Below are positions 58,863 through 64,000 of a stretch of 64,000 nucleotides of DNA, piece by piece. The position numbers and the translations under genes are program-made. How positions within the stretch are numbered: the stretch's first letter is position 1; the number at the start of each line of letters is the position of its first letter. The notes under the pieces are model-generated. The model was given only the letters and a program-made list of their open reading frames with translations, was not told the origin of the DNA and made no database searches. Source of the DNA: Micromonospora avicenniae (GTDB taxonomy: Bacteria; Actinomycetota; Actinomycetes; Mycobacteriales; Micromonosporaceae). The stretch is taken from positions 1 to 64,000 of the forward strand of contig NZ_FTNF01000005.1 of NCBI RefSeq assembly GCF_900156065.1, given 5' to 3'.

Positions 58863-58986
58863 GACTCTCCCGTTGCGTGGCCCGCCCGGCGATGCGCCGA
58901 GGCGGGTGTCGAGCGCTGATCCGGCAACCAGATGCGCCGGTGAGCGGGAAAGTTCGCTCGGTCGGGAGATCTTTTCCAGCCACCCG

Positions 58987-59024
58987 GCCGAGCTGCGGCT
59001 CTCACCCCGCCGAGCTGCGGCTCT
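58987..59024. repeat. short tandem duplication at the end of the sigma gene
   Basis: GCCGAGCTGCGGCTCT occurs at 58987-59002 and 59009-59024, a 22-nt period. The second copy encodes the last residues of the sigma factor and the first copy covers its stop end, so the duplication fell on the 3' end. Confidence 0.65.
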
Positions 59025-59964
59025 GCCGGGGGCGAGTCGGGTGGAACAAGGTCATCCGCCGCACCCGGCCCTCGTCCAGCTCGTAGAGCCAGAGGGCGCC
59101 CGGCGGGCAGTGCTCCGGGTCGTCCGGCGGGCTGATCAGATCGGTCTCCCAGATCAGCAGGTCGCGGCTGGCCACGACGTTGCGCAGGCGCTGGCGTACG
59201 CCGTCGTTCAGGTCCTGCGTCATGCCTCTGACGGCGAAGTCCCGGCCGCCGCGCACGCCGATCTCCGGCACGAGCATCTCGGCGTCAGGCCACCAGCTGT
59301 CGCGTACCACGCGCTCCCAGTCGCCGCGCATCGCCGCGGCCAGCATGTCTCGGCCCTCGCGCCACCGCACGTCGGTCGCCGCCGTCGCGTCGGGGTGCGC
59401 TGCGGCGCCCGACGCGCGTAGACCGTCGGCGAGCTTGCGGCGGGCGTGGTTGAGCCGGCTGCGGACGGTGCCGACGGGCAGGCCGGCCAGCGTCGCGATC
59501 TGGTCGTACGAGGAGGCGTCGCTGAAGTACCGGAGCAGGGTGACCAGCCGGTCGGACTCGGAGAGCTCGCCGATCGCGTGCCACACCCAGTCGCGCAGTG
59601 CGCCCTGGTCCAGTGCCTGCTCCGGGGTGGGCGACTCGGCGGGCAGGGCGAACCACTCCGGTTCGGCCACCGGCAGCGGGCGTGCCGCGCGCAGCACCAT
59701 CCGGCAGTTGTTGCGGACGACCATCCGCAGCCAGGCGCCGACCGCCGCGGGGTCGCGGACCTCGCCGATGCGGCTGAGGGCGATCACCATGGCGTCCTGT
59801 ACCGCGTCCTCGGCGTCCGGACCGTAACCGAGCATGCTCACGGCGACCGCCCGCATCTGCGCCTCGTGCCGGGAGAGCAGCAAACCGAGCGCCGTGGCGT
59901 CGCCGGTCTGCGCGAGCCGGACGAGTGGGCTGTCGTCCGCCGCGGCGCTCATCGAGGTCTTCAC
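59002..59964 (-). CDS. ECF-type RNA polymerase sigma factor with C-terminal SnoaL-like domain
   Basis: A 320-residue sigma factor; GTG 59964 has GGGAG 5 nt upstream (ATG 59952 is next). Region 2: DATALGLLLSRHEAQMRAVA, GPDAEDAVQDAMVIALSRI. Region 4: LRYFSDASSYDQIATLAGLP and VGTVRSRLNHARRKLADGL. Residues about 190-310 add a NTF2-like/SnoaL fold (WREGRDMLAAAMRGDWERVV), as in the ECF41-like and SigJ groups where it controls activity in place of an anti-sigma factor. No anti-sigma gene is adjacent. Confidence 0.9.
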   Translation of the reverse strand: MKTSMSAAADDSPLVRLAQTGDATALGLLLSRHEAQMRAVAVSMLGYGPDAEDAVQDAMVIALSRIGEVRDPAAVGAWLRMVVRNNCRMVLRAARPLPVAEPEWFALPAESPTPEQALDQGALRDWVWHAIGELSESDRLVTLLRYFSDASSYDQIATLAGLPVGTVRSRLNHARRKLADGLRASGAAAHPDATAATDVRWREGRDMLAAAMRGDWERVVRDSWWPDAEMLVPEIGVRGGRDFAVRGMTQDLNDGVRQRLRNVVASRDLLIWETDLISPPDDPEHCPPGALWLYELDEGRVRRMTLFHPTRPRQSRSSAG

Positions 59965-60158
59965 CGGCTCCCGTCCGCTCCGTCCCAGGTCGCACCCGCG
60001 TACCCGGTCGAGTGTGCCCGGCTGGTCCGGCCTTACCCCGTTGTGCGCGACGGGATTGTGTCCTTCCTCTCGGTGGGAAGGGACAGCCAAATACTTGCTC
60101 CCGCAAACAAACTGGGTGAGGATCCCAGAGTTGCCCATCGATGCTCAGGAGGGTTCTT

Positions 60159-60494
60159 ATGCGACGAAACGGGGCAAGGATCGGGGCTGCCCTCGCGGCG
60201 TCCGCCATGCTGGCCGCCGGGCTCGGCGTCGCGGCTTCGCCCGCGTCGGCGGCCGGGTCCGCACCGTCCGGTCTCAGTTTCTACACCGCCGACTTCGGCA
60301 CCGAGGTGGCGCACGTCGACGCACCGACCGGCGAGTGCGCTCCGTTGCCGGCGACGGCCGCGGGCCACGTCGGCTGGAGCGGCTTCAGCGACGTCGTCCT
60401 TTACGGGACCGCCGACTGCACCGGGTACGCGACGAGCACCGGCACGCTGCGGACCTACGAGGCCGGCAAGTACCTGAGCTACCGCGCCTTCTGA
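60159..60494 (+). CDS. small secreted protein
   Basis: A 111-residue precursor from ATG 60159 with AGGAGGG 7 nt upstream; ATG 60141 is less likely. Sec signal at 1-30 (IGAALAASAMLAAGLGVA, cleaved near ASA). The mature 80 residues hold two Cys (TGECAPL, TADCTGY) that may form one disulfide, and aromatic, beta-rich segments (LSFYTADFGTEV, FSDVVLYG). It resembles small beta-sandwich secreted proteins of actinomycetes; function unknown. Confidence 0.8.
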   Translation: MRRNGARIGAALAASAMLAAGLGVAASPASAAGSAPSGLSFYTADFGTEVAHVDAPTGECAPLPATAAGHVGWSGFSDVVLYGTADCTGYATSTGTLRTYEAGKYLSYRAF

Positions 60495-60761
60495 CGGCCG
60501 CACCGTCGATGGGCGGGGATCCTCCGCCCGTCGACGCCGTCGCCCGTCCGACCTGGCGTGCGCCACTTTCGGTACGTCCCGTGCCCGACCTGACACGGTC
60601 GTCCACGGTGGAGTCGCGGCGCGGTTGGTCCGTCCGCCGGATTCAAACATCTACACTCCGCTGTTCACCGGATGCCCGAACTCCGTACAGCCGGTATTCA
60701 GAGCGCTTGCCGAGGCTGCCTGTTCGACACAGGCAACTGCTGGACTGAGGAGCGCCTCGTT

Positions 60762-62261
60762 TTGAGCGACAAGGATCTGAAGCAGGCTGAGCAGTCGCGG
60801 ATCTCGCGGCGGAAGTTGGTCAAGTACGCCGGCGTCGGCGCGACGCTCGCCGCCGCCAGCCCGGTGGTGGGCGCCACCGCGGCCTTCGCCGACGAGGAGG
60901 AGGAGCGCGGCAAGCAGCCGGGTGACTCCCGTGGCCGGGTGTGGCGGGCCGGAGATCACCACGTCCACTCCGAATACAGCGGAGAGTTCGACACGTCGTC
61001 CAACCCGCCCAAGTTCCACAAGGGCGCCGACGCGGTCTACCCGATCGTGACCAACGCCATCATGGCCAAGAACTTCGGCCTGACCTGGGCGATGTGCACC
61101 GACCACGGTGGTCCGACGCACTCCAAGGTGAACCTGGAGCAGGCCTACCCGGATCTGTTGCGGTCCCGCAAGCTGGTGCCGGAGGTACTCCAGTTCTGGG
61201 GCATGGAGTTCGACGCCCCGTCCCTCGACCACCACACGCTGATGATCCCCCGGCACGAGGACGAGGCGAAGCAACTCTTCGAACTCGAGAGCCGGTTCGC
61301 CAAGTACGACGCCTTCCCCAGCGACCCGGGCCGCGACACCGAGGCCAAGATGATCGAGTTCCTCAAGGTCGCCCGGAACATGCCGCTCAAGCCGATCGTG
61401 ATCGCGCACCACGCGTCCCGGTCCGCGCCCGGGCTCGGCGTGTACGGCCAGGACACCCCGCGCGAGTTCCGCAACGGCAACAACGTCGCACCGGACGTCT
61501 ACATCGGTTTCGAGGGTGCTCCCGGGCACCAGGCGGGCCCGCTCAACGGCGGCGATCGCGGCGGCTACGGCAACTACCCGACCCACGGCGGTTTCGACCA
61601 GATGACCGCCCGGGTCGGTGGCCTCTGGGACTCGCTGCTCGGGGAGGGGCGGCGCTGGTGGATCACCGCCACCTCCGACTCGCACGTGCACTGGACGCGC
61701 GGTGGCTCGGACTTCTGGCCCGGCGAGTACAGCAAGACGCACGTGCTGGCCCGGCAGGACTACGCCGACATCATGGACGGCCTGCGTAACGGCCGGATCT
61801 GGGTCGGCACCGGCGACCTGATCCGCAGCCTCGACGTCACCGCCGGCTCCCAGGGCCGCAAGGCCGAGATGGGTGAGACCATCACGCTGAGCCGCCGGAA
61901 CAGGACCGACGTCGAGATCGAGATCCGGTTCCGGCCGCTGGACGGTGTGAACGCCAACGGTGACCGCCCGGAGGTCCGGCGGGTCGACCTCATCGTCGGC
62001 AACATCACCGGCCCGAGCGCCGACGTGAACGCCGACACCAACCCGACGACCAGGGTCGTCGCCCGGTTCGGCCCTCGCGACTGGCGCCGGCAGGGTGCCG
62101 AGTACGTCATCCGGCACACCCTGCGCGACGTGGAGCAGGACATGTACGCCCGGGTGCGTGGCACCAGCACCGACGAGATGGAGCCGCTCGCCGACGGGCT
62201 GGAGAGCCCGTGGCACGACCTCTGGTTCTACTCGAACCCGGTCTTCGTCCGCGTCCGCTGA
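60762..62261 (+). CDS. TAT-exported CehA/McbA-family metallohydrolase
   Basis: A 499-residue protein; TTG 60762 has GAGGAG 7 nt upstream. TAT signal at about 10-45 (ISRRKLVKYAGVGATLAAAS). PHP motifs: AGDHHVHSEYSGEF, MCTDHGGPTHSK, VIAHHASRSAPGLG and TATSDSHVHWTRGG, all with the metal-binding His/Asp. A beta-sandwich tail follows (VEIEIRFRPLDGV, RRVDLIVGNITGPS). Different in length from the protein at 51019 but of the same superfamily. Substrate not known. Confidence 0.88.
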   Translation: MSDKDLKQAEQSRISRRKLVKYAGVGATLAAASPVVGATAAFADEEEERGKQPGDSRGRVWRAGDHHVHSEYSGEFDTSSNPPKFHKGADAVYPIVTNAIMAKNFGLTWAMCTDHGGPTHSKVNLEQAYPDLLRSRKLVPEVLQFWGMEFDAPSLDHHTLMIPRHEDEAKQLFELESRFAKYDAFPSDPGRDTEAKMIEFLKVARNMPLKPIVIAHHASRSAPGLGVYGQDTPREFRNGNNVAPDVYIGFEGAPGHQAGPLNGGDRGGYGNYPTHGGFDQMTARVGGLWDSLLGEGRRWWITATSDSHVHWTRGGSDFWPGEYSKTHVLARQDYADIMDGLRNGRIWVGTGDLIRSLDVTAGSQGRKAEMGETITLSRRNRTDVEIEIRFRPLDGVNANGDRPEVRRVDLIVGNITGPSADVNADTNPTTRVVARFGPRDWRRQGAEYVIRHTLRDVEQDMYARVRGTSTDEMEPLADGLESPWHDLWFYSNPVFVRVR

Positions 62262-62274
62262 CGCGTCAGCTGTC

Positions 62275-62319
62275 GTCGGCCCTGCGCGCCCGGGTTCAGT
62301 CCCGGCGCGTGGGGCCGAC
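62275..62319 (+). terminator. hairpin after the CehA-type gene
   Basis: GTCGGCCC (62275-62282) pairs with GGGCCGAC (62312-62319); after a 2-nt mismatch the stem goes on with CGCGCC/GGCGCG and CGGG/CCCG around a loop of TTCAGT. It begins 13 nt after the stop codon. Confidence 0.75.
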
Positions 62320-62436
62320 GCCGTTCCCGTTCCCGTCTGCTCGGCCCTCGCGTTCCAGCGCACGAGTCTTCAGCTGGCCGGCGATGGAGTCACTCAACGC
62401 AATGCGGGCACCCGCTCCAGACACACCCCTGCGGAC

Positions 62437-62561
62437 GCTTTGCTCTGCACCCGCATACGCGCCAGTCACCCGAAGTCACCGCGTTCGGCGGGCGCGCAAC
62501 AGCGGCCTGTGAAGAAGGCGCAGCTCAACGACCCGGTGCGTATAGGGGTGCAGAGCAAAGC
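62437..62561. repeat. 24-bp imperfect inverted repeat with 77-nt spacer
   Basis: The left arm (62437-62460) begins GCTTTGCTCTGCACCC and the right arm (62538-62561), read in reverse, matches it at 22 of 24 positions. No gene lies inside. This resembles a small dispersed element or an RNA fold. Each arm ends in an ATACGC-type sequence. Confidence 0.7.
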
Positions 62562-62673
62562 TCGCGGAGTGGTGGTTGCCCCGCCGCGTTCGTGGTGACG
62601 TCGCGTGTTCAGCGCGCCGTGGTTACTCCACGCATCCGGGGGCCAACGACGCGGCGATCCCGGCCCGAGCGGC

Positions 62674-62961
62674 TCAGACGTCCACGCTGAGCCGTACGTT
62701 CACCATCTCGCCCACCTCGAGCCCCTCGGCCTTCCGCACCGAGGTGCGCACCGGCACGAGGTAACGCCCGTCCTTCGGGAACAGAGAAGTGGCCCAGGTG
62801 GTCGTGCCGATGTGGGCGGTGACCGGGATCATGCCCCAGCCGTAGCTCACCGCCGAGGCCGTCGCGGCCAGCTGCCGGCACTCCTCGACCGGAACGGTGA
62901 CGAAGTGCCAGGGCGCCGGTCCGCGCCAGAACCACATCTCGCCAGCGAATTCGAGCTCCAT
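62674..62961 (-). CDS. DUF1905 family protein
   Basis: A 95-residue protein from ATG 62961 (MELEFAGEMWFWRGPAPWHF). DUF1905 marks: WFWRGPAPWHFVTVP, ASAVSYGWGMIPVTAHIG, TTWATSLFPKDGRYLVPVR and the C-terminal VGEMVNVRLSVD. TAGGCT on the minus strand (62968-62973) 6 nt before the ATG indicates a leaderless transcript. Function unknown. Confidence 0.9.
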   Translation of the reverse strand: MELEFAGEMWFWRGPAPWHFVTVPVEECRQLAATASAVSYGWGMIPVTAHIGTTTWATSLFPKDGRYLVPVRTSVRKAEGLEVGEMVNVRLSVDV

Positions 62962-62967
62962 CGCCTC

Positions 62968-62973
62968 AGCCTA
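62968..62973 (-). promoter_or_regulatory. leaderless -10 box of the DUF1905 gene
   Basis: TAGGCT on the minus strand ends 6 nt before ATG 62961, with no ribosome site. Confidence 0.5.
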
Positions 62974-63211
62974 GGCGCGGGCGACGGGAGCGCCCGGGCG
63001 ACCGGATGGCTGATCCGCTGCGGGTGACCGCCCAGGGAACCCGCGAACCGGGTTAACGATTTCTCGGCGGTCGCTGGTCATCGATGCCGTAGCCGTGAAT
63101 GCTTCTACCAGCGCAAACTCCGGCCGTGTGGTGGCCCGGCGGGCGAGCGCACCGGAGGGCGGTCGGTACTGCGCTCTTGATTCGGAAATCGATTGCTGGA
63201 ACAGTGGCGCC

Positions 63212-64000
63212 ATGAAGGTTGCGACCGTCCTGGGCGTCGACATCGGCACCTCGAGCAGTAAGGGGGTCCTCGTCGATGCCGCCGGCCGGGTCGTCCGCTC
63301 GGCCACCCGATCGCACGAGGTGAGCCGTCCCCGACCCGGCTGGGTGGAGATGGACGCCGACGTCTGGTGGCAGGAGTTCGTCTCGCTCAGCCGCGAGTTG
63401 CTGGCACCCGGTGACGCCGAGGTCGTGGCCGTCGGAGTGAGCGGCATGGGCCCGTGCGTACTGCTCACCGACGCCGCCAACGTTCCGCTGCGTCCGGCCA
63501 TCCTGTACGGCGTCGACACCCGCTCCACCGCCCAGATCGCCCGCCTCAACGATCAGTTCGGCGAGGAGGAGATCCTGCGCCGGTGCGGCTCCGCGCTGTC
63601 CAGCCAGGCGGCGGGCGCGAAGGTCGCCTGGGTCGCCGACAACGAACCGGAGCTCTTCCGGCGGGCGCGGCGGCTCTTCATGCCCAGCTCGTGGCTCGTC
63701 GTGCAGCTCACCGGCCGGTACGTGCTCGACCAGCACTCGGCGAGCCAGTGCACGCCGCTCTACGACACCCGGAGCGAGGACTGGTACGCGCCCTGGGCCG
63801 AGCAGATCGCCCCCGACCTGGTCCTGCCCCCGCTGAGCTGGCCCGGCGAGGTGGCCGGGGTGGTGACGGCACACGCTGCGGCGGAGGCCGGTCTGCCGCC
63901 GGGCGTTCCGGTCATCACCGGCACCATCGACGCCTGGTCGGAGGCGATCAGCGTCGGGGCCCAGGGCGTCGGCGACCTGATGCTGATGTACGGGACCACG
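63212..64000 (+). CDS. FGGY-family carbohydrate kinase, 5' part
   Basis: The first 263 residues of a sugar kinase that continues past the right edge. Phosphate-1 motif VLGVDIGTSSSKGVLVDAAG at residues 6-25, PGWVEMDADVWW with the conserved Trp/Asp, VGVSGMGPCVLLTD, ILYGVDTRSTAQI, and SQCTPLYDTRSEDWY, as in xylulokinase/L-ribulokinase-like proteins. The visible end approaches the second phosphate loop (MYGTT). The sugar is unknown. Confidence 0.88.
   Translation, partial: MKVATVLGVDIGTSSSKGVLVDAAGRVVRSATRSHEVSRPRPGWVEMDADVWWQEFVSLSRELLAPGDAEVVAVGVSGMGPCVLLTDAANVPLRPAILYGVDTRSTAQIARLNDQFGEEEILRRCGSALSSQAAGAKVAWVADNEPELFRRARRLFMPSSWLVVQLTGRYVLDQHSASQCTPLYDTRSEDWYAPWAEQIAPDLVLPPLSWPGEVAGVVTAHAAAEAGLPPGVPVITGTIDAWSEAISVGAQGVGDLMLMYGTT

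Larger units (their letters stand above)
62262..62673. other. 412-bp intergenic region with terminator and inverted repeat
   Basis: Contains a hairpin after the CehA-type gene (62275-62319) and a spaced inverted repeat (62437-62561). Apart from these there is no gene I can support. Confidence 0.6.

Overview
The window is GC-rich actinomycete DNA, most likely from a Micromonosporaceae member (Micromonospora-like). The signs are strong G/C third-position bias, many GTG and TTG starts, TAT/Sec-exported hydrolases, an NsrR-Hmp pair, ECF-type biotin uptake under a BioQ-like TetR regulator, and repeated -10 boxes of the form TANNNT lying 6-8 nt before start codons (leaderless transcripts). I see no rRNA, tRNA, CRISPR array, transposase or phage genes. 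Family assignments come from reading motifs and were not database-checked.

Layout. 0.2-2.4 kb: nitric-oxide response (NsrR regulator with a palindromic operator, flavohemoglobin, group III truncated hemoglobin). 2.5-9.3 kb: DUF488 protein, cytochrome P450, PP2C-like protein, GNAT acetyltransferase, and a MarR regulator divergent from two tandem luciferase-like oxidoreductases and an F420H2:NADP oxidoreductase-like protein. 9.3-16.1 kb: secreted CocE/S15 hydrolase, acetamidase/formamidase, ATP-grasp protein, pyridoxal kinase, an anchored hypothetical protein and an O-methyltransferase. 16.2-23.2 kb: a decaying stretch with a doubly truncated ThDP decarboxylase, a LysR remnant and a methyltransferase tail among intact genes (quinone oxidoreductase, TetR, two SDRs, a TMEM175-like channel). 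23.2-25.9 kb: an ArsR-like regulator, coiled-coil membrane protein and beta-lactamase-family hydrolase operon, then a long hairpin and a G-run tract.

25.9-31.0 kb is the most interesting locus: a BioQ-like TetR gene divergent from bioY, an AMP-forming acyl ligase, a thiolase-like protein lacking two catalytic residues, and the ECF ATPase and T-component, all tightly overlapped. This joins a biotin transporter to two acyl-CoA-type enzymes, suggesting chemistry on an imported biotin-like or pimelate-like carboxylate. 31-38 kb: a small anchored protein, NTF2-like protein, FAD oxidase, a Ser/Thr kinase with an extracellular ricin-type lectin domain, an anchored M23 peptidase and a DUF4331 protein. 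38-47 kb: XRE and large LuxR regulators, then a hydrolase / Zn-alcohol dehydrogenase / SDR / aldehyde dehydrogenase run whose last gene has lost its catalytic half. 47-54 kb: secreted DNRLRE-phosphoesterase, MFS exporter with a TolB-like partner, and a TAT-exported CehA/PHP hydrolase. 54-64 kb: UvrA-like ABC protein, AraC-VOC pair, isochorismatase, proline iminopeptidase-like hydrolase, ECF sigma factor with a SnoaL tail, small secreted protein, a second CehA-type protein, DUF1905 and the 5' part of an FGGY kinase. Strong hairpins without U-tracts separate most convergent pairs.
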